A DNA stretch of 45,398 nt from the IMG/VR virus record IMGVR_UViG_3300032323_002752, positions 1-45,398 of that record. One strand, written 5' to 3'. How positions within the stretch are numbered: position 1 is the first letter of the stretch; every line of letters starts with the position of its first letter. Shown here piece after piece: positions 23,990 through 32,852 of the stretch. The notes beneath the pieces are model-generated. The model saw nothing but the letters and a program-made list of their open reading frames with translations, ran no database searches and was not told the DNA's origin. The position numbers and the translations under genes were made by a program. The stretch comes from a virus.

Positions 23990-26959
23990 ATGCCAACAAC
24001 ACAATTACAATTAAGACGTGGTAATACTGCTCAAACAGCCATATTTACAGGTGCTGTTGGTGAGGTGACCGTAGATACGGATAAAAAAACGCTTATAGTT
24101 CATGACGGAGTTACTCCTGGTGGAATAGAAATTTCACTAAAATCGATAACGGATTTTGCATATTCTCAGGCAAATACTGCTACAAATAATGCTGCCACAG
24201 CTGACCAGCGTGCCGTAACTTCTGGTTCATATGCCAATAGCGCCTTTGGTGTTGCAAATACCGCTAACCAAAGAGCAGTAACTTCCGGTTCATATGCCAA
24301 TTCAGCATATGCTCAGGCAAATACTGCAACTACACTATCGCAATCAGCATATGACCAGGCTAATACTGCTACAAATAATGCTGCCACGGCTGACCAGAAG
24401 GCAGTGAGTGCTGGTGTATATGCTAACTCAGCATATGCTCAAGCAAACACATCCGACCAAAAAGCGGTAACTTCTGGTGATTATGCTAACAGTGCTTATT
24501 TACAGGCAAATACTGCTACAACTAATGCAGCTACGGCCGACCAAAAGGCTGTAACATCTGGTGTATATGCTAACTCAGCATACGGCCAAGCAAACACAGG
24601 AACAGTTTTAGCCCAAGCCGCTTATGATTCCGCAAACAATGTTGGACCACAAGTTCAACCTGCCTTTAATGCTGCCAACTCCGCTGGTTCATATGCCAAC
24701 TCAGCATATGCTACTGCAAATAGTTTATTTGATGGAACCAGTGTGGCCACCGTTTTTGCGTTTCAGTTAAATTCTGCTGATATAACATCAAATGGTGCTA
24801 TGGTAATTTCAACTGGCGCATCTGGCGGAACTCCTAAAGATTTAACATTATCACCTTCATCTGGTATAACAAAAACTTCAGGAACAATTTTAATACAAGA
24901 TAATGATATTCTTGCACTAGCACAATCAGCATATGGTCAAGGAAATACGGCTGACCAAAAGGCAGTAACATCCGGCGATTATGCTAATTCTGCTTATGCT
25001 CATGCAAATACAAAGTTTAGTGCATCAGGTGGAACAATTTCTGGTAATGTAACAGTTGGAACTTTTGTAAACTTTACTACTGGACTTAGCGATCCTTCAT
25101 ATGAAGAAGGAAGAGTATATTATGATTCAGGTTCAAAATCTTTAGCATACTATAATGATGATTCTCAGAGTTATATTCATGTAGGTCAAGATGTAGTAAC
25201 TCGGGTTTGGAATAATTCGGGTGTAACTTTACCTAGAGCAAATTGTGTATTCATTTCTGGAACTTCTTCAGCTAACGGATTCCCAAGTGTAAAATTAGCG
25301 AGTGCTGATGCTGCTGCAAATAGTGAAGTTATAGGATTAACAACCGCTAGTATTGCTCCTGGTGGTTACGGATTCGTTTTAATGTCAGGTAGAATTCAAG
25401 GATTAAACACCTCATCAATAACCGAAGGTTCGGAGTTATTTCTATCAGCTACCGAACCAGGTAAATTTACAACTGCAGTTCCCGATTCACCAAATGTTCC
25501 TTTAAATATTGGTTATGTAACACGTTCAGATTTAACTGACGGTACATTACTGGTAAATATTCATTTGATGGAAGGAAGCAATAAGACTGATGGTTCGATT
25601 TTGTTTGCACGTAGTGGTAAGATTGACCAAGATAATTCTAATTTTTATTGGGACCATATTAATAATAAACTAGGCATAGGTACAAATAATCCAACTGCAA
25701 ACTTACACGTTGAAGGTTCTGGATTATTTACAGGTAATGTAATAATTTCAGGCAATTTACTTGTATCGAATGCTCAATCTATTACAACTTCAGAATTGAC
25801 TGTTGGTGGTAATACAATTATTTTGAATGATGAAGTAACGGGAACACCAACATCCAATGCAGATATTATTGTTAATAGGGGAACTTCACCTAACGTTTAT
25901 ATCAGATGGTCTGAAACAATTAATGAATGGGTTATGTATGAAGATGCTGGGTATGCAGAAGGACACATACTACACTCAGAAAAAACAGCAAAAACATGGG
26001 CAGATTACACTGCTATGGCTGCTTATGAAAAGTCTACTCATCCGATTGGTGCAGAATTAGCAAACAATACAAATGAACACGCCAAATCAGGTTATCAAGT
26101 TGCCAATACAGCAACCTCTCATGCAATATCTGGATTCATTCAGGCAAATTCTGCATATATTTCTCAAAATACAACTGGTTCTTATGCCAACTCAGCATAT
26201 GCTCAAGCAAATACTGCCAACCAAAGAGCAGTAACTTCTGGTTCATATGCCAATTCAGCATATGACCAGGCTAATACTGCTACAAATAATGCTGCCACAG
26301 CTGACCAGAAGGCAGTGAGTGCTGGTGTATATGCTAACTCAGCATATGCTCAAGCAAATACTGCAACTACCAATGCTGCCACAGCTGACCAAAGAGCAGT
26401 AACTTCCGGTTCATATGCCAATTCAGCATATGCTCAGGCAAATACTGCAACTACCAATGCTGCCACAGCTGACCAAAGAGCAGTAACTTCTGGTGTATAT
26501 GCTAATGCGGCATTTGATAAAGCAAATACTGCTGGTTCATCATTGTCCAATGATACTTCAACAAACACCGACTACTTTCCAACTTTTGCAACTGCAACAA
26601 CAGGTACTGCTAGTGCGTTGTTGGTGTCAAGCACAAAACTTACATATAATCCCTCAACCGGAACATTAACAGCTGTTGATTTAAATAGCACATCAGATAG
26701 TAAGTATAAAGAAAATATTGAACCTATCAATTCGGCAATATCGATACTAAATAATATCAATGGTGTTTCTTTTAATTGGAAAGAAACAGGAAATAAATCT
26801 TATGGTGTTATCGCTCAAGAATTGAAAGATATATTACCTGAGTTGGTTAAACAAGGTGAGCAAGGACTATCAGTTTCATATATTCCATTAATTGCAATAT
26901 TGATTGAAGCTGTCAAAGAACAACAAAAACAAATAGAAGAATTAAAAAGCCGAGTTTAA
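23990..26959 (+). CDS. Large tail fibre with Mtd-like N-terminus and S74 domain
   Basis: A 989-residue fibre. Residues 1-45 (MPTTQLQLRRGNTAQTAIFT, then GEVTVDTDKKTLIVHDG) are the classical N-terminal phage fibre domain related to the major tropism determinant. ANSAY repeats fill roughly residues 58-250 and 700-845. A middle domain (GVTLPRANCVFISG to GTLLVNIHLM, about residues 405-525) is a beta module common in adhesins, and a second W-S-E...W module lies near residue 640. The last 88 residues are a Peptidase_S74 chaperone (SDSKYK, Ser902 and Lys907 as the expected Ser-x4-Lys pair), followed by a short coiled coil. It could form a long trimeric receptor-binding fibre that matures by autocleavage. 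Confidence 0.9.
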   Translation: MPTTQLQLRRGNTAQTAIFTGAVGEVTVDTDKKTLIVHDGVTPGGIEISLKSITDFAYSQANTATNNAATADQRAVTSGSYANSAFGVANTANQRAVTSGSYANSAYAQANTATTLSQSAYDQANTATNNAATADQKAVSAGVYANSAYAQANTSDQKAVTSGDYANSAYLQANTATTNAATADQKAVTSGVYANSAYGQANTGTVLAQAAYDSANNVGPQVQPAFNAANSAGSYANSAYATANSLFDGTSVATVFAFQLNSADITSNGAMVISTGASGGTPKDLTLSPSSGITKTSGTILIQDNDILALAQSAYGQGNTADQKAVTSGDYANSAYAHANTKFSASGGTISGNVTVGTFVNFTTGLSDPSYEEGRVYYDSGSKSLAYYNDDSQSYIHVGQDVVTRVWNNSGVTLPRANCVFISGTSSANGFPSVKLASADAAANSEVIGLTTASIAPGGYGFVLMSGRIQGLNTSSITEGSELFLSATEPGKFTTAVPDSPNVPLNIGYVTRSDLTDGTLLVNIHLMEGSNKTDGSILFARSGKIDQDNSNFYWDHINNKLGIGTNNPTANLHVEGSGLFTGNVIISGNLLVSNAQSITTSELTVGGNTIILNDEVTGTPTSNADIIVNRGTSPNVYIRWSETINEWVMYEDAGYAEGHILHSEKTAKTWADYTAMAAYEKSTHPIGAELANNTNEHAKSGYQVANTATSHAISGFIQANSAYISQNTTGSYANSAYAQANTANQRAVTSGSYANSAYDQANTATNNAATADQKAVSAGVYANSAYAQANTATTNAATADQRAVTSGSYANSAYAQANTATTNAATADQRAVTSGVYANAAFDKANTAGSSLSNDTSTNTDYFPTFATATTGTASALLVSSTKLTYNPSTGTLTAVDLNSTSDSKYKENIEPINSAISILNNINGVSFNWKETGNKSYGVIAQELKDILPELVKQGEQGLSVSYIPLIAILIEAVKEQQKQIEELKSRV
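24344..24447 (+). repeat. 104-nt repeat, copy A (copy B at 26255)
   Basis: This segment is almost identical, with one mismatch by eye, to bases 26255-26358 within the same gene, 1911 nt downstream. Both encode an ANSAYDQANTATNNAATADQ-type unit. Long near-identical direct repeats inside one gene allow internal deletion or expansion by recombination. Confidence 0.8.
26255..26358 (+). repeat. 104-nt repeat, copy B (copy A at 24344)
   Basis: Second copy of the repeat described at 24344-24447. It lies in the second ANSAY block, just ahead of the S74 chaperone part of the same fibre. Confidence 0.8.
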
Positions 26960-26971
26960 AGGAAAACGAAG

Positions 26972-29900
26972 ATGGCAATAAGAATATGTAATAATATCAT
27001 ACTACCTAATATTAATGGTGCTTCAGGGAATAATGTTTCCTTAGGCATAAATTCGGGATTAAACAATAACACAACTGGAATTAGTAATATTGCTATAGGT
27101 GCACAGTCATTACCATCGAATACTATTGGTTCATATAACTTTGCTGCAGGTCATAGCACACTCCGAAATAATACCACTGGCAACAATAACACAGCCATTG
27201 GATTTCAAGCACTCTGTAACAACATAACTGGTTGTAATAATACAGCCATTGGATTTCAAGCACTTAGGGAAAATAGAGGTAACAATAACTTCTCTAGTGG
27301 ATTTCAAGCACTTAGCTTTAATACTACCGGTACCGGTAACTTCGCTAGTGGATTTCAAGCACTTTATGGCAACACCACTGGTAACCATAACTTTGCTGTA
27401 GGTGAAACTGCACTTCGAAGTAACACCACTGGAAGTAATAACTTTGCTAGTGGATTTCAAGCACTCTATGACAACACCACTGGTTCCAATAACTTTGCGG
27501 TTGGTTCTGCTGTAATGCGATTCAATATCACCGGAAGTAATAACACAGCCATTGGATGTAATGCACTTTATGGTAACACTGGAGGTTCAAATAACACAGC
27601 ATTGGGTCGTTTTGCACTTCGAAGTAACACCACCGGAAGTAATAACACAGCCATTGGATGTAATGCACTTTATGGTAACACTGGAGGTTCAAATAACACA
27701 GCACTTGGTGGTTTTGCACTTCGAAGTAACACCACCGGAAGTAATAACACAGCCATTGGATGTAATGCACTTTATGGTAACACCACTGGAAGTGGTAACA
27801 TAGGCATTGGATGTTTATCTGGTTGTGCAATCGTCACCGGTTCAGGTAACGTCATTCTCGGTTCTTATGGTGGCACCAGTGCACTTGCCTGTACGTTTGT
27901 GGTTCAAGCTGGTAATTGCCAACGATTAAAAATAGATGCTGGTGGTTTATGTGTCAACGGAGCATTATTGACTTCGAATCCGAGTTTAACACCAACTACC
28001 AATAATTTAGGTATTGGTACTGGTGCACTTCAAAATAACACCACTGGCGTAAATAACTTTGCAGTAGGCATCGATGCATTATTCTCTAATACCACCGGAC
28101 AAAATAATTTCGCAGTAGGTTCTTGTGCTCTTCGATGTAACCAGTTCGGTTCATATAACACAGCCATTGGTTGCGCTGCACTTCAATGTAATACTCAAGG
28201 TTACTTTAATATAGCTATCGGAGCAAATGCTCTGTGTGGAAATTCTTTTGGTGGAAGTAATATAGCACTTGGAGTGGGCACACTAGCTGGAAACCAGTTC
28301 GGTTCACATAATATTGCAGCGGGCGAGTTTGCTCTTAATGGTAACACTTATGGTAATTTTAACACAGCTTTGGGATATTACAATCTCTATGGCAACACCA
28401 TTGGTAACAATAACTTTGCTCAAGGTTATAACGCACTTCGATTTAACACCATTGGTTGCAATAACTTTGCTAGTGGCAATCGTGCACTCACTAGCAATAC
28501 CACCGGCATCAATAACACAGCCATTGGATTCAATGCACTATGCTTAAACATTCGAGGTTCAAATAACTTCGCTGTAGGTTATGGTGCACTTCAAAATAAC
28601 ACCACCGGTAACAATAACATAGCCATTGGATGTTTATCTGGTTGTGCAATCGTCACCGGTTCAGGTAATGTCATTATTGGTTCTTATGGTGGTACTGGAG
28701 CACTTGCCTGTACGTTTGTTGTTCAAGCTGGTAATTGCCAACGATTAAAAATAGATGCTGGTGGTTTATGTGTCAACGGAGCATTAGTTGGTAGTGGTGG
28801 TCCAACTTTAAATTCTGTTAATTCATTAGGAATTGGTTGTAATGCACTTCAAAATAACACCACTGGTAACCATAACTTTGCGGTAGGTTGTTGTGCATTA
28901 TTCTCTAATACCACCGGTTTCTCTAACGTATCGATAGGTTTTAATGCGCTTCGAAGTAACACGACTGGCTGGGGTAACTTTGCTCGAGGTGATAGAGCAA
29001 TGGAATTCAACACCACTGGCACAAATAACACAGCTATAGGTGGCCAAGCGCTCCGATGTAATACCGGTGGTTCACATAATTTCGCAGCAGGTCTCTGTGC
29101 ATTAATACGTAATACCACCGGTAACAATAACTTTGCTCAAGGTTATCAAGCATTGTATGGCAACACCACTGGTAACAATAACTTTGCGGTAGGTAATGGT
29201 GCAATGTTGCTCAATACCTTTGGCACAAATAACTTTGCTCAAGGTTATCAGGCACTTCGAAATAACACCACTGGAAGTCATAATATGGCCATTGGCCAAA
29301 ACGCACTTTGCGCTAATACCACTGGTTGTCATAACCTCGCAATAGGTCAATTTGCACTCGCAAGCAATACCAATGGTCAACATAACGTAGCACTTGGTGG
29401 TTTTGCACTTCGATTTAACACCACTGGAAGTAATAACTTTGCTAGTGGAAGACAAGCTATGTGCGCTAATACCACTGGTAACGGTAATTTTGCTCAGGGT
29501 TATAGAGCACTCGAAGCTTCTACCGCAGGTAGCAATAACATTGCTATAGGCACCACTTCATTGTTTACCAACACTAACGGTAGTGATAATATAGCCCTTG
29601 GTCGAAGCACACTCAGTACCAATTCAAGTGGCCAATCGAACATTGCTATAGGTTATGGCAATCTGCGTATGAGCACAATAGGTAACATGAACATTGCTAT
29701 AGGATGTAACACATCTCGATGCAATACTGTTGGCAGCTGTAATATAGCATTCGGACAATGTGCACTTCATATGAATATGACAGGCAACAACAATATCGCC
29801 GTGGGTAGAGAATCTATGATTGTTCTCACTTGTGGAAACAGCAATATTGCTTTGGGCCCATCTTCTCTTGCTGCTTCAACCACCGGAAGTAATAATATTG

Positions 29901-30430
29901 CAATAGGTGAAAGTGCTGGTTCTAATCTCATAACAGGTTGTAACAACATTTTTATAGGTACTGTTGCCCAAGCACCGACAGCAACATCCATAAACAGTAT
30001 CACAATCGGTACGGCAACTTATACTTGTCAGAGAGCTCCCTCAGCAACTTGGACTGCATTGTCTGATTGTCGTGATAAAACTTGTGTTTCTCCAATTACG
30101 GCTGGTTTGGATTTCATTAAACAAGTTAAACCAGTTAAGTTTAACTGGCAAATTCGTGGCACGAATGAAACACATCCACGATGGATGATGCCAGATTCGG
30201 GTTTTTTAGCACAAGATTTGATTGAATTATTAAATAACTATTCTTCAAGTCAAGGTTATAATGCTAAGAAACATTTGAGAGTGGCTTCAGATGATATTTC
30301 AGAAGAATTCGTGGCAGACCCAGGTCGTTTGATACCAATTCTTGTTAAAGCGGTACAAGAATTATCATCAGCAAATGAAGCACTGGCCGAAAGAGTTTCT
30401 GATTTGGAGGCTAAACTAAATACACCATAA
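26972..30430 (+). CDS. Cys-rich YadA-head-like repeat fibre with S74 domain
   Basis: A 1152-residue adhesin. Almost all of residues 1-1010 is a 17-residue repeat of the type N-N-T-A-I-G-x-x-A-L-x-x-N-T-T-G-S, the pattern of a left-handed beta-roll as in YadA/Hia-type trimeric adhesin heads. Two long modules each end in a conserved block (CLSGCAIVTGSGNVI to GGLCVNGAL). Cysteines are unusually many and recur in the same register (IGCNAL, CCALF). The C-terminal 122 residues form a Peptidase_S74 chaperone (SDCRDK, Ser1031 and Lys1036), with a final coiled coil. A good ribosome site (AAAGGA at 26958-26963) precedes the ATG. Probably a trimeric tail spike or fibre; the receptor is unknown. Confidence 0.87.
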   Translation: MAIRICNNIILPNINGASGNNVSLGINSGLNNNTTGISNIAIGAQSLPSNTIGSYNFAAGHSTLRNNTTGNNNTAIGFQALCNNITGCNNTAIGFQALRENRGNNNFSSGFQALSFNTTGTGNFASGFQALYGNTTGNHNFAVGETALRSNTTGSNNFASGFQALYDNTTGSNNFAVGSAVMRFNITGSNNTAIGCNALYGNTGGSNNTALGRFALRSNTTGSNNTAIGCNALYGNTGGSNNTALGGFALRSNTTGSNNTAIGCNALYGNTTGSGNIGIGCLSGCAIVTGSGNVILGSYGGTSALACTFVVQAGNCQRLKIDAGGLCVNGALLTSNPSLTPTTNNLGIGTGALQNNTTGVNNFAVGIDALFSNTTGQNNFAVGSCALRCNQFGSYNTAIGCAALQCNTQGYFNIAIGANALCGNSFGGSNIALGVGTLAGNQFGSHNIAAGEFALNGNTYGNFNTALGYYNLYGNTIGNNNFAQGYNALRFNTIGCNNFASGNRALTSNTTGINNTAIGFNALCLNIRGSNNFAVGYGALQNNTTGNNNIAIGCLSGCAIVTGSGNVIIGSYGGTGALACTFVVQAGNCQRLKIDAGGLCVNGALVGSGGPTLNSVNSLGIGCNALQNNTTGNHNFAVGCCALFSNTTGFSNVSIGFNALRSNTTGWGNFARGDRAMEFNTTGTNNTAIGGQALRCNTGGSHNFAAGLCALIRNTTGNNNFAQGYQALYGNTTGNNNFAVGNGAMLLNTFGTNNFAQGYQALRNNTTGSHNMAIGQNALCANTTGCHNLAIGQFALASNTNGQHNVALGGFALRFNTTGSNNFASGRQAMCANTTGNGNFAQGYRALEASTAGSNNIAIGTTSLFTNTNGSDNIALGRSTLSTNSSGQSNIAIGYGNLRMSTIGNMNIAIGCNTSRCNTVGSCNIAFGQCALHMNMTGNNNIAVGRESMIVLTCGNSNIALGPSSLAASTTGSNNIAIGESAGSNLITGCNNIFIGTVAQAPTATSINSITIGTATYTCQRAPSATWTALSDCRDKTCVSPITAGLDFIKQVKPVKFNWQIRGTNETHPRWMMPDSGFLAQDLIELLNNYSSSQGYNAKKHLRVASDDISEEFVADPGRLIPILVKAVQELSSANEALAERVSDLEAKLNTP
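27531..27790 (+). repeat. 102-nt tandem repeat in Cys-rich fibre
   Basis: Near-identical units begin at about 27531, 27633 and 27735, a period of 102 nt or 34 residues, which is two turns of the 17-residue beta-roll repeat. DNA identity is much higher than among the other repeats of the gene, indicating recent local duplication. Confidence 0.85.
27805..27967 (+). repeat. 163-nt module repeat, copy 1
   Basis: This stretch, encoding the CLSGCAIVTGSGNV to LCVNGAL block, recurs at 28624-28786 with only a handful of differences. The 819-nt offset keeps the reading frame (273 residues), so the fibre holds two large modules closed by the same block. Confidence 0.85.
28624..28786 (+). repeat. 163-nt module repeat, copy 2
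   Basis: Second copy of the block described at 27805-27967. It marks the end of the second beta-roll module of the Cys-rich fibre. Confidence 0.85.
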
Positions 30431-30451
30431 AATAAAAAATTATGGTGTATT
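30419..30451. terminator. 12-bp perfect hairpin at fibre/glycan boundary
   Basis: Bases 30419-30430 and 30440-30451 are perfect reverse complements (12 bp) around a nine-base A-rich loop. The left arm contains the stop codon of the Cys-rich fibre and the right arm ends exactly at the ATG of the glycosyltransferase. It has no following U tract and is AT-rich, so it is not a classical strong rho-independent terminator. It could still attenuate transcription, protect an mRNA end or hide the translation start of the next gene. It is the only strong hairpin I noticed in an intergenic gap here. Confidence 0.5.
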
Positions 30452-31351
30452 ATGAAACCTTCTGGTGGAACTGAGTTATTATATAACAATTTAATTAAGT
30501 ATGTTGGACAAGATTGGTTGAAAGATATCAATCTTGTTATTTCTTCTTGTTATTCCGATTTAATAAGTCCAAAAAAACCGAATATTTTATGGCAACATCT
30601 GTCATATGACCAATGGAATATGAGGTTTATGAATGATATCAAATTCATAAACATGGTTGACCATTTCGTATATGTTTCGAATTGGCAATTGAATGAATAT
30701 CAAAAAAGATTTCCTATTTCTCACTGCAACAATCGTGTAATTCGTAACGCAATTATACCGATTGAATTCAAAGAAAAACCCAAAAATAAAATAAAAATAA
30801 TATACACTTCTATGCCCAATCGTGGCCTTGAAGTTTTATTGGATGCGTTTGAAATAATGAATCGTGATGATGTGGAACTTACTGTTTATTCTTCCACCAT
30901 TATTTACGGTAAAAATTACCGTGATGATTCAGCTCAGGTATTATTCAATCGTGCCAAATGCATGAAAAATGTCAACTATAAAGGTTATGCCATGAATGCT
31001 GGTATACGAAAGGCCTTGCAAGAACACCACATTCTGGCTTATCCTAGTATATTTGAAGAAACATCATGTTTATCAGCCATAGAAGCTGGTGCTGCAGGTT
31101 GTAAAATTGTTACAACAAATTATGGTGCATTACCTGAAACCTGTTCCAATTGGGCTACATATGTAAATTACACAGTGGATAGAAAAGAACTTGCCGGCAA
31201 TTATTCTAAAATTCTTAATGAATCTATTGACAATTACTGGAAAGAATGTTATAATTATAAAGAGCAAAGTAAATGGTTTAACAATACTTACTCTTGGGAA
31301 AATCGTGCAAAAGAATGGAAACAATTTTTAGGTGAAATATGCGTAAAGTAA
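30452..31351 (+). CDS. Glycosyltransferase, GT4-like (GT-B)
   Basis: A 299-residue protein. The C-terminal lobe has the GT-B/GT4 pattern: KIKIIYTSMPNRGLEVLLDAF, then a hydrophobic strand LTVYSS, then HHILAYPSIFEETSCLSAIEAGAAGCKIVTTNYGALPE with the E-x7-E nucleotide-sugar motif region. The N-terminus begins MKPSGGTELLYNNL. Six codons between the upstream stop and this ATG, in the same frame, would read KLWCI before it, like the missing first beta strand of a GT-B fold, so translation may start at a non-AUG codon. It lacks a normal ribosome site because the hairpin fills the gap. Donor and acceptor sugars are unknown. Probably cytoplasmic. Confidence 0.82.
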   Translation: MKPSGGTELLYNNLIKYVGQDWLKDINLVISSCYSDLISPKKPNILWQHLSYDQWNMRFMNDIKFINMVDHFVYVSNWQLNEYQKRFPISHCNNRVIRNAIIPIEFKEKPKNKIKIIYTSMPNRGLEVLLDAFEIMNRDDVELTVYSSTIIYGKNYRDDSAQVLFNRAKCMKNVNYKGYAMNAGIRKALQEHHILAYPSIFEETSCLSAIEAGAAGCKIVTTNYGALPETCSNWATYVNYTVDRKELAGNYSKILNESIDNYWKECYNYKEQSKWFNNTYSWENRAKEWKQFLGEICVK

Positions 31352-32058
31352 TGATTGCAACGCCATGTATGTATGGTGCACTTGATGTCTGGTATGTTAA
31401 TTCTTTAGTTAACACCATTAAAATGGCTAAAGATAGAGAAGTGGAAATAATTCCAATTTGGATTAGCTTTGATGCTTTATTGCAGAGAGCTAGAAACGAC
31501 CAAATTTTTACAGCATTACAAATGAATTGTGATGATATTGTTTGGATTGATTCTGATATAGAGTGGACTCCAGAATGGTTCTATCAACTTCTTGATTACC
31601 CCGTTGATGTTGTTGGTGGAACATACCGTAAAAAAGGAGACCTAGAGGAGTATGTTTATCGCCAAATAAAAAAAACTTCGCCAAATAAATTTGGCCTAGT
31701 TAAAGTTGATGGGTTAGGCACAGGTTTTGTCCGTATGAGTAAAAATGCTATGCAACATTTGTGGGAGGTTAGTAAACCATATATTGACCCGAAAGACAAT
31801 CGAGAAAGAAGAATGATTTTTGATGTTGTCGTTGAAGATATTGATGGCGTTCCAAACATGATTAGTGAAGATATTCACGCATTTAAGAAATTGATTAACG
31901 GTGGATTTGATATTTGGTTGGATCCAAAAATGACTTGCAATCATACAGGACATTATAAATTTCAAGGTGATTTTAATTCTTGGTACATGAATAATTATTC
32001 GGAAAAAAAATTAACTTTACCAGCAATATTACCAAAAATTCCACGTAGACAATTATGA
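31339..32058 (+). CDS. Glycosyltransferase-like (GT-A) protein
   Basis: A 239-residue protein with a GT-A look. ATPCMYGALDVWYVNSL opens the fold, R-A-R-N-D follows near residue 50, and DDIVWIDSDIEWTPEWF carries the D-S-D metal/nucleotide motif. VVGGTYRKKGDLEEYVY and DGLGTGFVRMSKNAM follow, then SEDIHAFKKLINGGFDIWLD with an acidic SED acceptor-side motif and CNHTGHYKF with a late histidine. Such proteins occur in marine phage glycan clusters. It overlaps both neighbours (13 nt upstream, 4 nt downstream). The transferred sugar is not known. Confidence 0.78.
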   Translation: MRKVMIATPCMYGALDVWYVNSLVNTIKMAKDREVEIIPIWISFDALLQRARNDQIFTALQMNCDDIVWIDSDIEWTPEWFYQLLDYPVDVVGGTYRKKGDLEEYVYRQIKKTSPNKFGLVKVDGLGTGFVRMSKNAMQHLWEVSKPYIDPKDNRERRMIFDVVVEDIDGVPNMISEDIHAFKKLINGGFDIWLDPKMTCNHTGHYKFQGDFNSWYMNNYSEKKLTLPAILPKIPRRQL

Positions 32059-32852
32059 AAAATTTTATTATGTTATCGGGATTACCAAGGTCCGGATCCC
32101 AAGTGTTGACATCATTACTTAATCAACATCCAGAAATATACGCATCAACAACAAGTCCAGTGGTTGATTTGTTATCGATTGTGAATAGTAATTGGAAATA
32201 TATATCGCAAGGTTCATTAGACCAACACCCCGAAAAAGAAAATAATATTATCGGAGGTATGATTGATGGAGCTTACAAACATATAGAGAAACCTGTAATT
32301 GTAGACAAGAATAGGTTATGGCCAAGATATAGTAAAGTTATGTTAAATGTTTTAGGAAAAAAACCTAAAATTATTTGCACAGTTAGGCCGATACCTGAAA
32401 TACTATCTTCCTATATCTTATTGGTCAGGAAAAATAGTCATAAAATTACTTTTATTGACCAAGAATTGATTGATATGAAATTGCCTATCAATGATAAAAA
32501 TCGCTGCCGAATATTGTGGGAAAAATTTATCAATCATCCATACATGAGTTTGAGAATTGGATTCAATTCTAGTGATGTTGAATTGTGTGTCGTTTCTTAT
32601 GATGAAATTGTTAAACATAGCCAACAAACTATGAATAAAATATGCGAGTTTATTCAAATAGATACACATACCGTCAATATAAATTCACTACAAAGAATGG
32701 ATGAAAACGATTCATATTATGGTGGTTTAGAAGGTTTACATGAAGTTAGAAGTGAGATGAAACGTGTTAGTCCTCCTCCAGAAGAAGTGATAGGACAAGA
32801 ATTAACGCAACTATATACTAATATGAAATTAGATTTTTGGAATAGAACATGA
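32055..32852 (+). CDS. Sulfotransferase 1
   Basis: A 265-residue protein with the PAPS-binding phosphosulfate loop GLPRSGSQVLTSLLNQHPEI at residues 9-28 and a plausible 3'-phosphate-binding segment around IICTVRPIPEILSSYIL. The length and end (a helix QELTQLYTNMKLDFWN) fit phage and bacterial carbohydrate or tyrosyl sulfotransferases. It would transfer sulfate from PAPS to a hydroxyl of a sugar or protein. It is homologous to the protein at 36529 but not very similar, so different acceptors are likely. It shares ATGA overlaps with both neighbours, placing it firmly in the glycan operon. Confidence 0.85.
   Translation: MKNFIMLSGLPRSGSQVLTSLLNQHPEIYASTTSPVVDLLSIVNSNWKYISQGSLDQHPEKENNIIGGMIDGAYKHIEKPVIVDKNRLWPRYSKVMLNVLGKKPKIICTVRPIPEILSSYILLVRKNSHKITFIDQELIDMKLPINDKNRCRILWEKFINHPYMSLRIGFNSSDVELCVVSYDEIVKHSQQTMNKICEFIQIDTHTVNINSLQRMDENDSYYGGLEGLHEVRSEMKRVSPPPEEVIGQELTQLYTNMKLDFWNRT

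Noticed and set aside
27131-27460. Minus-strand reading frames opposite the Cys-rich fibre repeats, with repeat-like translations
   Set aside because: The repeats are only the mirror image of the DNA repeats on the coding strand; several such shadow frames occur across 27131-29455.
27531-27790. Short regular repeats that could be mistaken for a CRISPR array
   Set aside because: The units are in frame, encode a 17-residue protein repeat, and have no unique spacers or cas genes near.
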